NCBI GenBank assembly: GCA_029204225.1
Contig: CM055099.1
Coordinates: forward strand, 63,068,142-63,132,141
DNA length: 64,000 nucleotides
Origin: Diphasiastrum complanatum
Taxonomy: Eukaryota; Streptophyta; Lycopodiopsida; Lycopodiales; Lycopodiaceae
Direction: 5' to 3'
The first letter of the stretch is position 1. The number at the start of each line of letters is the position of its first letter. Below, in pieces: positions 21,501-34,100 of this stretch. The notes under the pieces were generated by a model. The model made no database searches. It was not told the origin of the DNA and worked only from the letters and a program-made list of their open reading frames with translations. Made by a program: the position numbers and the translations under genes.

Positions 21501-24500
21501 CCTCTTGGGAACTAGAACCGAAAGTTCTAGAGTACCTGCTATTCATTTGGTACGTTGTGTAGACCACTCGTGCTATTACTTGTAGGGGTTTAGCCAGTGA
21601 TGATATACCATCAATACTCTTTGTAGGGGATTGCTATGCTATTTATTGTCTTTTATGCTTCATTTGATGCCATTATGATTGTTTTATAACTTAAACAAAC
21701 AACTGCTTTTTTCTATAAAACCAAACAAAACATAACAACCATAATTCCAGTTTAGATTCTTGGGATTGGATCCGAATAGCTTGGAATTAGCCAGCTTGGC
21801 TGAGTCAAATTGCCTATTGAATCGATCCAAGAAGCAATGAAGGATGACCTTGGAGCTAAATACTCCGACTCGAGGAAAGGGTGTCATCAAATGAGTATTT
21901 GATTGAAAAATGTACCAACAACTGTTTCAAGAGTTGATATGGGCACTATGAGTTCTTACTCTTACCTTTTTGGCTTGACAAATGTTCCTGTGACATTTTG
22001 ACAAAATCATATGTTTTATGGACTTTTTGAAAAGCCTTTTCGCAATGTGTTTGAAATGCGTTTGAATAGCTTTTTTTGTTGGGAAAAAAATGGCGAACCG
22101 TTTTTAAGGTTTGTTCTTTTTGGCTTGGTTTTATTCCTATTTTGTTAAAGGAAAACAAGTGTTGTTTAAGTGTCTAGACAATGATTGAGAGAGTGAGAGA
22201 GAGACGGATGAATGGGGTGAGAGGGTGATGGTGCATTCTGGCCATCTTGGAGCATTGTTCAGGGTGTGATCAACACAGTGGCAACGTTGAGGCAGTGGTG
22301 TGATCAGCACGGTGGCAATGTATAATGTACTCATTTTTGTTGAGTATGTTGAGCTGATTTACATTTCTGTAGCAAGCTATGAGATGGGTGCTTATGCTTC
22401 ATAACTGTTGTCAAGTTTGATGTCGTTCAGTATAGTTTCATATGATTTCATTTCACACAATACAAATTCGATTGAAAACCACGATAAAAATTCACTTAAT
22501 GGCCCAAAACTAGACCCCATTGGTCTTGAAACTGTTGGCAAACTAGATAAAAAAACTTTCATTTGATACCCATTTTGGCACCCCAAAAAAAAAATTTGCA
22601 TTCCAGAAAAGCCTAACCAGGTTTTCTGGATCACAATATAGATTGTGATTCGGAACACATTCTGGAACGCAATCTGCAACTTTGTTTCAAACTAAAGTTT
22701 TTTATGCGAAACTTTCACACGCACACACATTAGGAGTTTTTCTGTGGCTCTAATTCTAAAATCTGTTTTGAACGGTCCGTTTCAAACAGAGTTTCATTGA
22801 ATGAAACGTGTTTTAGTGAAACATTATGACAAATAATGAATGACCTTTTTCGTCCTTGTCTAGGGAAATCTGTAGTATTATGTCTCATCTATAGTAGGGC
22901 AGTAGAGGAGCAGCTCGAGCATCTCAAACTGTTCTAAGAATCCTCAGATAGGAGAGGCTGTACGCTCGTCGCTTAAGAAACTATTTGTGAGTTTTTTAAC
23001 CAAGAAAAATATTATCTAGACATGTCATGATGTCTTAGCATGAGAATTGATGATGGCAAGCTAAAGGTAGTTGTCGAGTGGCCCATAGCTAAGATTAGAG
23101 ACTTGAAATTTCTCTTGGGTTCTACATTCATCTAGGAGTTCATTGAAGGGTATGCAAAAGTGGTAACACCATGAGCAATGAATCTAAGGGGATGATCAAT
23201 AAAAAGGAAAAGCCTGGTGAACCCATAGAGTGGAATAAGAATGTTAGAAACTACACTCACATTCCTAATGTTGTCATCTAAGGTTAATTAGGATTCTAAG
23301 GAGAAGATTTTCAGACCTGATCGTTGACTTGATCGCTACTACCTGAGAGTTGGATCGCTAGAATAAGATCACTACCTGAGCTGGAACACTGGCTGTATTA
23401 GATCGTTGTTCTATAGATCGATGCATTAGAACCGTTTACTGGTTGATTGGATTGTTGCTACAGATCGCTGACAGACCTGTTTACTGCTGTATTAGATTGC
23501 TGGCGTATCTGATGACTGTTCGTTGGCTGCCTACTGCTAGATCGCTGCATGCAGACCTGGTTAACTGTTTACTAGCTGCTGGAAATCTGATAGCAGCTGG
23601 AACATGTTCGCTGCAGATTTGAATCTGTTGACCTGTGAAAGCCTGCAATACTGATCGCTCGGCTGGATTACTGACAGATTAGATCATTGCCGGAAAACAG
23701 ACTTGATCGCTGGAAATGCTGGTTCACAACAGGGGTGCTAAGGAAACGATTAACTTCAGTTCTGCAAGGACATAGTTTTCTGCAGATCGTGAAGACCCAA
23801 GGAACATTGGCTAGGAGTTGTTATGGAGTGCTATCTCTGCATGTTACAGATCAGTCTATTGTTGGAGACAGGTTGCTACTAATCAGAACACTATTGGTAG
23901 ATCGCTATAGATTGTCAATCACTGTTGGAAGTAATTGTTATACATGCAAGGAAGCATTGACATGCAGAAATCGCAAGGATGCAATTGTTGTGTCTTGTAG
24001 TAGCAGATCACTGAGGTTTACGAAGGGGATGCATGTTGAAGGATGTCTCAAGAGTCATGATCATCATTACGACTAGGAGTTGTTTTGCAATCAGGGTGCT
24101 AGGTGAAGAAAGGATCCACAAGAGTAATCAGAAGAGTTTCATCGCAAAGTGGAAGGGTCAACTCACAGGAAAAGGAAAACTACATGAAACAAGAAGATGT
24201 TGAGGGAGATGGCAGGAGAAGACAATCAATGATCACGGTCTCACTGAAGCTGCAGAAGAAGCTACCAACCAGCATATTGAAGGAAGATCAACTTCAAAAA
24301 TTCTAAGATTGGACAAGGTTTTGTCGAGTAGAAATTGACAAAGGTTCAAGCTCTAAGAGGGAGTTGCATGAGAAGTATAGACAATTGGTCTATATAAGTG
24401 AATTGATATTCAAGAGGATGCTTCACTGATTCACAGTTTCTTATCATGGTGGCAAATGATAAGTTCACTGTTACAAGTGACAGGTGTGGCAAGTTGTGTG

Positions 24501-25143
24501 GTTGTCATTCTATGTTGTATCAGTTTGGTTATGTGGTAGAAACTTTCTTGTCTATCTGAACTAGTATCACTTGAGATTTATGATTAATCGAAGCGATCGT
24601 TTGTTGTGGTTGTCAAGTAATTCCTGGATACCATCCAAGTCATAGTTGATTGTTCATGTGGTGGTACCAAGTGAGATAAATTCTTCTAGGAAGATCTGTT
24701 TTGAGTTGGAGAAAAGTTGTTTCTTCATGTTCTTGAATCTATCCAAGTTCATGTTTTGTCATGTGGTAGATTATGTTGTTTCCAATTAGATTTGGAAGCT
24801 AAGGTTGTTGATTAGCTGTTGAAAATCAATAGTACATGTTGTCAGGGTTCATTTCTATGAATCGATAGGTTATTGGTCATTCTTAGAAAATCAATATGAA
24901 GTCTTTTTAAGTGAAGCAGGTTCTTAAAAGGAAGATGGACGTACACCAGTTTGGGAAGTTTGCATATGACATAGTGTCAGGATAAATAGATGTCATGATG
25001 AGGTGCTTTCTAAGTTGGACAGTTGCTTGGGGCAAGTGACTATGTGTGAGATAGAGGTAGGAGATTCATGGGCAATTGAAAAGCGTTGCAAAGTGGGAAA
25101 TGAGAACCTTCTAGAAAGAGAATCGTCTAGAGAGAGAACCTTC

Positions 25144-25176
<33 letters not shown>

Positions 25177-28100
25177 CAGAGCGCGCGATAGAGGGGGGGG
25201 CGAGAGGAGCTCGAGAGAGAGGAGCGCAGATTTTTTTTAAATTTTAGGGTTTTTAAGGGATAGAACTTTAAATAGTAATAGTGTGAGAAAGTATTTGAGG
25301 GGGACTACTGGCTATTTTGTGTGAGGAAGTATTGTATACGTTTTATCTTTCTATTGGGGATGCTCTATTACTTGCATATTTGGGTTGGTTCATAGACGAT
25401 GTCCTATTTGTATCATTGTTGGAGAGCGGTCGGATGCAAATGTGAAGTGTTATCAATGATTTTCAAGATAAACATCTAGGGGGAGTAGTTCATTTAAGTC
25501 CATCACAGGTGGCAACTTATCATGGTACTAGGAGAATTGAAGTAGATTCAATTCAAGGATTCAACACAAGTGGTGCCACCTACTTATGAAGTACAGGTTT
25601 CTAGAGGATTACATTTTCTTTATGGGTGTTGGTGAGATCCTTACGTATTTGTGGTAGCTTGGAAGATGTTCAAAGAGACCAAGGGAGTCAATCTTCAAGC
25701 AAAGTTCTCAAGGTTATGGAAAGGTTAATCACGTCCACATAATTTGATTAAGGGGGAGTCAAGTTGTTTGAGCCTAAGGAAGTCAAGGTATTGAATGATG
25801 ATATGTTGCACTCATGGTGGCCACACATACGCACTAAAGGGACATGAAGACAAAAGCAAGAGACATTGGGAAGTCATATGAAGCAAGTTCATATGAAAAG
25901 GATCAACATACGAAGGAATTCTACATTATCATACGACGTCATGGAGGAGGATACACGTGCATACTTGTGCTGTGCATAGTTCTTGTTATCAATAATGTAA
26001 ACATTAAGGGGAAGCGTTAGAATTAACGTTCACATTGTTACTCCTAATGTTATCATCTAAGGTTAATTAAGATTATTGGGCCATGCCTGCATGCTAATTC
26101 TAGGGGCCTTTATCTATATTTAGTAAACTCAAGTTAGAATTTAGTTAGACTCAAGTTCGAGATTCTAGTGCTTGATTTGGAGCACAAAGTTTTGCTATAG
26201 ATAGATGTTGGGTGCTTTTACCTTATATAGAGACATCAATTGGGCAATAAGGCTGCTTTTGCTTTTGCTTTTTGCATAGAACAAGGTCCATAAGTATCTA
26301 GTGCGCCCTAACTCATTTGAAATGGGATATAGTTGGAGTTTCCATCACTTGTGTTCTCTTTCATGTGTTTGGCTATTGTTTCATCACAATAGGAATCTAA
26401 CAAAGAAATCACATGAAAACTTCCAAGATTTAAGAATCTTATTTCTTTTCTCAAACATTGTGTATTGTTGAATTCATAAACTTTATGTGGTCATGATAGA
26501 TTTGAATAGTTTTGCAATAGGTGCTGCATTATTGTAGCATGGGAGGCCGATAGTCTTTGAAAGCAAGGAATCGAATGATGTTTAGGCAAGGAACACACCA
26601 CTCATGAAAAATAACTTTTTGCAATAAATCACGCTCTTGTGACATGGAGACTCTATCTCTTTGGTAATAAGTTTGTGGTTTGTACAAATCACCAGCCCAT
26701 TAGATTATTTGTCATCAACCTGATCTTAGATGTCGCAAGGCTAGGTTGGGTGGAGTTCATGCATGATTTTGACTATTAGATTTGCTATATGAAGGTTGCT
26801 ACTAATTATGCAGTCGATGTTCTTAGTAGGACTAGTGAAGTGAAATCATTATCATTCATTAACATACCTATTGATTTCTACATACTTTCAAAAGGGGCTT
26901 GTCAAATTGATTCAAGTTTTGGTTGGTTATGGCAAAGTTTGTACTGGACTAATAAAATTGAGTGACATGATGCTTATTTGAATCGGACTGAAGGGTACCA
27001 AATTCGTACTTCTTAAAATTGGAAGAATTGGCTTCTCAATTGTAGGCTTGCCTAAAAAGAATTGGAGAATTAGATTTAAGGTATCAAATGTATATAATTT
27101 TTATTCTTAGTTACAAGAGATAATAAATAGATTAAGCATTATATAGTTTACAATCACTCTAATTCACAATCAATTTCAGAAATTTAGAATGAGGTAGAAT
27201 GTCGTATAAGGTATTTTTTTTTATGAATCAACCTATATCCTAAATCTGATTTAAAATGAGTGAACCGGTTTGAATTGGAATTGTCGTTTGAAGCTCAGTG
27301 AATTTGAGAATTGGGAACCTTTAGTGTGCTAGATGATGACAAGATAAGACGTCAAATCTTGTATGACATGATTCACAAGTGTCAAGCATCTGACGTGCAC
27401 AAAACTCTTGATTTGGGATAGAGGAATTTCTACTAGCCAAAGATGAAGACCTTCATGGAGTCTTATATACTAGATTGTAAACAATCCTAACTTAATAAAG
27501 TGGAATTTCTAAGAGTAGGTAGCATGTTTCATCCATTGGAGATTGCCATTAAGAGGTGGGAAAGTATCTCTATGGATGTTGTTGTTGGTCTTCTTAGGAC
27601 TTAGAAAGGTAATGATGTTGTTTGGGTTTTGGTAGATTGCCAAATGAAGTTCACTACCTTTGTTCTTGTGCAGGTGACAACTAGAGCTTTCAACTTAGCT
27701 CAAATATTTGTAAGGCACATCTCTAGAATTTGTCAATTGCTATCTAATGTGGTGATTGACCCCAATTGTCGATTCATAGGAGACTTGAGGTCAGCTGTAT
27801 TTCAAAATTTGGAAACCTTATCGAGATTTAGTTCTTTAGATCATATGGTTACACTAAAAGGATTAATCAGGCTATGGAGGATATACTTCGTGCATATGTT
27901 TCTAGTATCAGTCAAAGGAGAAACGTATCCTCCATAAATTGAGTTTGATTACCATAGTAATAAGCATTCTGCCACTGGTTACCGTCCCTTTATGCTTGAG
28001 GACATTTCATCCAATGCATGGAGCTAGAAAAAGTACGTGATAGGAGAGCAAAATGATTGAGAAATTGTCTTTGTCTCTGAGCACTTGGTTCGTTGGAAAG

Positions 28101-31100
28101 GATGTTCAAGAGATGTTGATTCATGGGAAGGGATTGAAAGCTTTATGAAGAATTTCACTAATTTTTGTTTCCGTGGACAAAGTAACATACTAAGGAGGAA
28201 GGGAGCCTAGAGGAGGTTAGGGAGGACTCAAGTTGGGTACTCTTGTGATGCATGAGAAACAGTAAGTTAAGTTATTTGCGAGCTAGTAAAAGAAAGTGGC
28301 TATTTATCCAAGAGGGCATGCTTAGTATCCTTATTAGCGATATGTTGTTTGTGGATTGAGACTGATGCAGTAATATTCTTTAAAGTGTGAAACTAGGGTT
28401 AGATGTAGCCTCACCTATATTTGACATCAGTTACTTGACCTGCCTTTTGCTGCTCGTGTCCAGTTACAGGAGAAGATCGTATACGCTTTTTACACAATCA
28501 AAGCACTGCTGATTTTCTATCTTTGAAAGAAGGACAGGTAAACTTCACTGCTCTTTATTATCAGCTGAGTTTTCAATCATGTGTGGAATCAACATCCCAA
28601 TATTATTCCAAACTTGGATCTATTGTAGCCACAAGAGGGGGGTTTTAACAGCAAGAAAGCTGTTAAAGGTATAGTAATGATTCTTTGCATGTTCCATGTT
28701 TAGGGTTGCGATACTGTTTTTGTTACGCCGACAGCAAGAACTATTGATCTCAGCACAGCTTGGGTGATGGTGCATTCCTGAACTTCACGTCAGATGGAAG
28801 CATTATTGTGATTCATGGTTTCTTGGTGGCTTTTAGTAGCCTTTTGGGGTATCTTAAGAATAGTGTGAGCATTTTCTCAGTTATTCTGCTCTATGGGTCT
28901 CAGAGAAGTAATTGGACTGGCAATTGTATGGCTAAATCATAGGTATGGTTTAATTCTTGCAGAAGACAGCAGTCAGCTTGTTTGTGTCACCAAACACACG
29001 ACAAAGTCTACTGAACATGCTTAATAGGTAAGTTAAGCCGTTCGATATTGAAACTATCTAATGGACTGTGGCTTAGGTGAAATATAAAGCTGCATATCTG
29101 AACTTATGGCTTGATTTTTAAGATCATGTTTTTGGATAAACTTTTTAAAACTTAAAAGAAAAACCCCAACAAGCAGCTATAGAAATTATGTTAACCCATG
29201 GACTAGTGCTAATGGATTTCTTCTTATAAGTTTAACTGTGATCACTGGTGCTAATAATGTGATCAGGTACATTTTTTTTTCTGACAAGGTGGAGGTTACA
29301 GATATCACTAACGAAACCTATTTTTTTGCAATTCTAGGGCCTAGGAGTGATGAGGTAAGCATCAAACTTTGCTGAATAATTGCGACTTTGGACTGGTTTT
29401 GTATGCTGCTCAATCCCTTGAACATTTATTTTGAGAAGATGCAGATGATATTATAAATTTTTAATATAGCTTATGATCATCCGTTGTGTTGCAAGTTTGA
29501 TTTGATGCTGTGTCACTAACTTCTCCAGTCATACAGATCATCAAAAAGCTTGAGCTTGGAGCAATAATTGGAAAACCATATGGAACACATCTACACTATG
29601 CTGTAAGTGGATTTTATACATTGATGTGTTGAGAGTTTCAACTTGAGTAACAAAAAAGCTACATGTCTCGAGTAATGGACAGGATACGGGCCTTCATAAA
29701 ACTTCTTTTGATGTTATCTAATCAGTGTGCCCCTTGAATCTTGAACAGCGATGTTGGATCTTCTGCTGCTTTTTCTGCTAATTAACTTTTGAAGACAGCT
29801 ATGGTTTGCATTTATCAAGTTCTCTTTCTTTCAGAAAAATTTAGTAATTGCGGGGCCTCAAAGGGACAAAATTAGAAGCCTTGAAGCAATAACTCCGACT
29901 CGAAGTAAGTCCTAGGAATCTGAGAGCAGGGGTTAGATGTTTTGAGGATAGGTTGCAGGGTTGTCAGAATATAAGTTCAAGCTGGATAAAAATCTATGAC
30001 TCCATGTTTCCAAAGTCAGTTTAGCTGAGTACGACTTGTGAGTCAGCGCCACAGAAAATCAAGAAATTTTTTTTAATTTTGGACTTCTAAATCAGAACAG
30101 AGATTCCAAGTGTCTAGATGCAATGACTTTGGGTTTGGACCTTTGGGGACCAGAATTGAATGACTTTAGGGGCACGCTGCACACTTAGCCAATTAACACA
30201 TGGTTTGGCCAGAAGGTTTAATCACACCAACTTCTCAAAAAAGTGTCCCTGTGGGTGGCTTTATTTTTCTCTTCCATATTATTCAAGGAACAGTTATGGC
30301 TAAGTGCCAGAAGTTTTCATAATTGAGTTGGTGATATTTTAGAAAGTCACTGGACGAAAACAGTAAATTTGATAGTTTGATCAATGTTAAAAAAAACTCT
30401 TTGTGTTGTGTAGGGCTCAAGCAGTGAGACCTAATTTTCAGGGGATGGATTCAAAAGGATTTTTGTCAATTATGTGGATGGAAATCATTACAATTGTAAT
30501 ATTTCAATCAAATGTTGCAAATTTGCAATTTACATACGGCATTTCTTGTTTATCATATCTTGTTTCTCATTTCTCATTTCTCATTTCCCTTTTCCCTAGG
30601 GGGTCCACATTTCATGAGTGGGAAATGTTGCTCAAGAGTCAAAACTATGCTAGGTGCACACGTTCAGTCCTCTTCCTTTTGCTTCTCCTCTATGGCATTC
30701 ATGGTTCTACAATTCCCTTAGAGTAGATTTGTGTGCACCAAGTAATCGCTTAGATCTCCCAGTTCAGTCCCCCAATGCCATTGCTGTTTCTCTTTAATAG
30801 GTAGAGCAAAGCATATATGAACTTAGAAACCCGGTCCAACCCAAACCACTTGGAAAGTACTGTATGCTCCATACAGTACATTTTGGAATGTACTGGGTCA
30901 GAACATGATACTAAGTTAAAAAGAAACTCCTTTGTCTCCTTTGTTGAATATTTATGAATTCAATTTTTTTTTTGGCCACGTTCCAGAATGGGCAACTATG
31001 GTCTCCAACAACACAACTGTATGGATGGAGGACGTCCTTTTGGCCTCAAAATCTGAAAAATTATATTTTTAATAAAATTTTCAGTAATTGGTTTTTTCAA

Positions 31101-34100
31101 GGCTCGTTCCGAAACGGAATGCATTCCATTATGGTTATAGGCATATTTTTTTATCTTCTTGTGCCTTGAGCCCTATGCCTTTATGTCATTACTTGACACA
31201 AGATATATAGTTTGGGCACTTGGGCTCGTCATATACTATTTGCAGTTAATAGAGACCTTTATTGATTACTGGGTCCTGCTGGTAGGGCACAGACCCAGCC
31301 CTAGTTCAAACCCTCAACAATGTAGATAGGGCTACATGACCTCATTCTAGTGGAATGATTTTTTGTAGACCAGTTCTTTTAAAGGCCAAAAAAAGAGATT
31401 CTGACAAAATTAGGGATAACGGCCACCATTCATAAAGTGTTGTAGCGGATTGTGATCCAGAACGATCGTTCTGGATCGCCAACGTTTCCATTTTTTAATA
31501 GAAAAATAGCCTAAGAAATACCCTAAATAGCAGAAAAAAAGGATTGTGTTCGAGATCACATTCCAGAACGTGTTCTGGATCATCTTCCAGATCGGAACGT
31601 GCAAATATGTGTCATAAAGACAAACATCTAAAGAGATTTTGTACAAGGGTTAGTACTCTCTCTTCTATGACAGAAAACTGAATTTGGCATTAAATAAGTT
31701 AAGCGGCTTCCAATAGATTAGTATATGACTACTGATGTCAAGAAAGCTTTCTCAACAGAAAATGCTCCTCTATGCTTTGGAAAGTGCTCCAGTTTAAACT
31801 TATAAACAAATCCACAAGATATCATACAAAATCAGAACAAAAAGAGCTACTTCTTGGCAATTGGAGACGATTCTCCAGCCATGACAGTGCATTTCCATGG
31901 GCCCTCCCTCCTATCTAGGAACCCTACTCCTATGAGTTCTCTCAATAAGAAACTCACAAATAGAAATCAGAAGCTACCAATGAGGACCTTGTGGAATTTA
32001 TCTATAATCTCCAGAGGGTTGGGTGCTATTCCCTATATTTCCTCCTGGGAAAGGCACATGGGTTTATTGACTGGGTAGTCAAATGTCGAGCTGAAATGCA
32101 GTTAATCGGGTATAGGGGTCCAATTCTATGGAAAGGCTCCAAGCAGCAATATATGGATCTTAATGTAGTTATAAGTCCTTGTTCAAGATCTGTCTTTCTA
32201 CAAAAATGACAAGATGAAGCAGCCTGTAGATTTGCGAAGCTTTCTTGCCAATGGCTTCATGATGTGTCTCAGGTCCTAACTTGCTTGGTGCTAATTGGAA
32301 ATGAAGGTGTATTCAGCAGATCTTATTTGTCAACAATCAGGATCAAGTTTTTAGTGAATCATTGCTGAACAACTATTAGCTTGTCAAGGACTGCATTGGA
32401 AAGTAATTGTGAAGAGAGAAACTACTTATGACCGATGGCAGTATTAATTTGCAGGTTCATGATACACCAGTTACAGTTGGAGTTGGTGGTGGGCTTGCAG
32501 GAAAGGGCTACTCATTGATGCTCTCAACAGCAACTGCTGGACTTGTATGGGAAGCTATTATCGATGCCGGTGCTGTGCCAATGGGTGACACTGGTTGGGA
32601 GCGTTTACGAATTTTACAAGGTTCCTGTATTGCATTTCATTTTTTAGCTGGATTTTGCAATGCATTGAGATTTTGATGCGTAGATACTATAGTGTGATTG
32701 AGAGGTCTTATCAAGATTATAAATTATGGCCTCAAATTGACAATAAGCAAATGGATTAGATATGCATTCTGACTTCTCTAGGAGTCATAGCTTGAGTATT
32801 AAAGTGTAGATGCTATGGCAACATCTGAAGTGCCAAGTGTTTTTCATGTCTATCTACAATCACTGCCTGATTGTATCTGGATCAAGCAAATCACTTTCTG
32901 GGCAGTCCATTTTTTCCTTATGTTCATAATTTTGATGAATGAGTCAATGGATGACTGCTGGAATGAAACTGGTTGGCTTTTAACACTAATTACCAAGAAA
33001 TCCCGATATTGGCAAGATCAGTTTTCAAAACACAAAAGTCCTCAATCAGTTTTTATTGGCCAAAGTTATTCTGGAGTAGACTGTAATAACATTCATAGTT
33101 GTGGTATTTTTGTACTTTGGAGATGATATGAATCTGCACGGAGGACTCAAAGCCTTGCGAACTCGGTTTGAGCTAACAGTTTTTGAAGAACTTCAACCAT
33201 TCTCAACCCTATGTGCAAGAGTGTTTATCATTCAATAAAGTTTTGTATTTTTTTAATCTAGCTGCACTGTTATCATTTCACAATAAATGAAGACCTGTAA
33301 CACAGAAATTTTATGTTTTAAATTTCAGGAAGGCCTGCTGCTGGCAAAGAACTTACGGATGAATTCAATGTCTTGGAAGCTGGTCTTTGGAATACCATTT
33401 CTACAAGCAAAGGTATAGTAGCAGCATTGCTTATATTCCCATGCCTCTCATTCTAGGATATCAATGCACTATGGACGTCATGTAATAGCTGCCAAGCAAT
33501 GTATACTAGAGGGCGGGACATTACTTGTGGCTTGGAGAGATTCATTTGAAAATTCCAAAGCTGGTGCAACTTGAACACATGCAACGGAGCGAAGAAGAGA
33601 AAAGTCAAAATGGCAATGCTTGAAGGGCCCAATCAATGTTGCAGTGGATTGCAATCCGCTGCAAAATCGTTCCGGAACGTCATCAGCGACCCGGATTGCA
33701 AATTTTTATTTTTATTTATTTATTTTTTTGTGGAAAAAAAAATTGATGACTAAATTGTTTTTTTTTGATAGTTTAGTAAGTGTTAAATGAGCTCGGAAAT
33801 TATCAATGAACGCATCAAAACACCAACGTATTGATAAACTGGAAAGAGTCAAAATTAACATTGCATAGAGGCTAGAGCCATATTGATCTGGTTAATCATG
33901 GATAGAGATACTTTTGGCACTGTATAATGTACCCATATTTTGTTGAGCATGTTGAGTTGACTCACGTTTTTGTCACAAGCTGAGATGGGTGCTTATGCTT
34001 CATAATTGTTGTCGGTTTGCTGTCGTTCCATATGGTTCTATGTGATTTCATTGCACATAACAGAAATAGAGATGTTCGATAAAGAATCACTTAATGGCCC

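Larger units (their letters stand above)
23242..26402 (+). mobile_element. Nested LTR retrotransposon remnant with perfect 5-bp target duplication
   Basis: The element starts TGTTAGAA at 23242 and ends TCTAACA at 26402, and AAGAA occurs on both sides (23237-23241 and 26403-26407). Removing it rejoins the reading frame of the gypsy relic. The 3' LTR is about 26019-26402, preceded by a polypurine tract (AAGGGGAAG). Its first 60 bases (CCTAATGTTATCATCTAAGG) match the left end (CCTAATGTTGTCATCTAAGG), after which similarity stops, so the 5' LTR is truncated or rearranged. The interior is noncoding; the frame at 23687-24076 is unsupported. The family is unassigned. Confidence 0.75.
21850..28215 (+). 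mobile_element. Chromodomain-type Ty3/gypsy relic in intron 3, itself interrupted
   Basis: Degraded polyprotein pieces lie in order on the plus strand. RT: HYEFLLLPFGLTNVPVTF at about 21939-22000, then LEHLK and KVVVEWPIAK...FIEGYAKVV at 22840-23175. RNase H: PIVFESKESND and DVLSRT at about 26540-26840. Integrase: HPLEIAIKRWESISMDVVVGL at about 27530-27590, continuing to 27937. Chromodomain-like end: HLVRWKGCSRDVDSWEG at 28081-28135. Many stops show great age. The gap 22010-22830 contains another repeat, and 23242-26402 is a nested LTR element. A chromodomain places it among chromoviruses. It has the same orientation as the host gene. Confidence 0.8.

Noticed and set aside
30403-30726. 107-residue open frame in intron 8
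   Set aside because: Spans an intron of a well-supported gene and has no recognisable domain or splice support.
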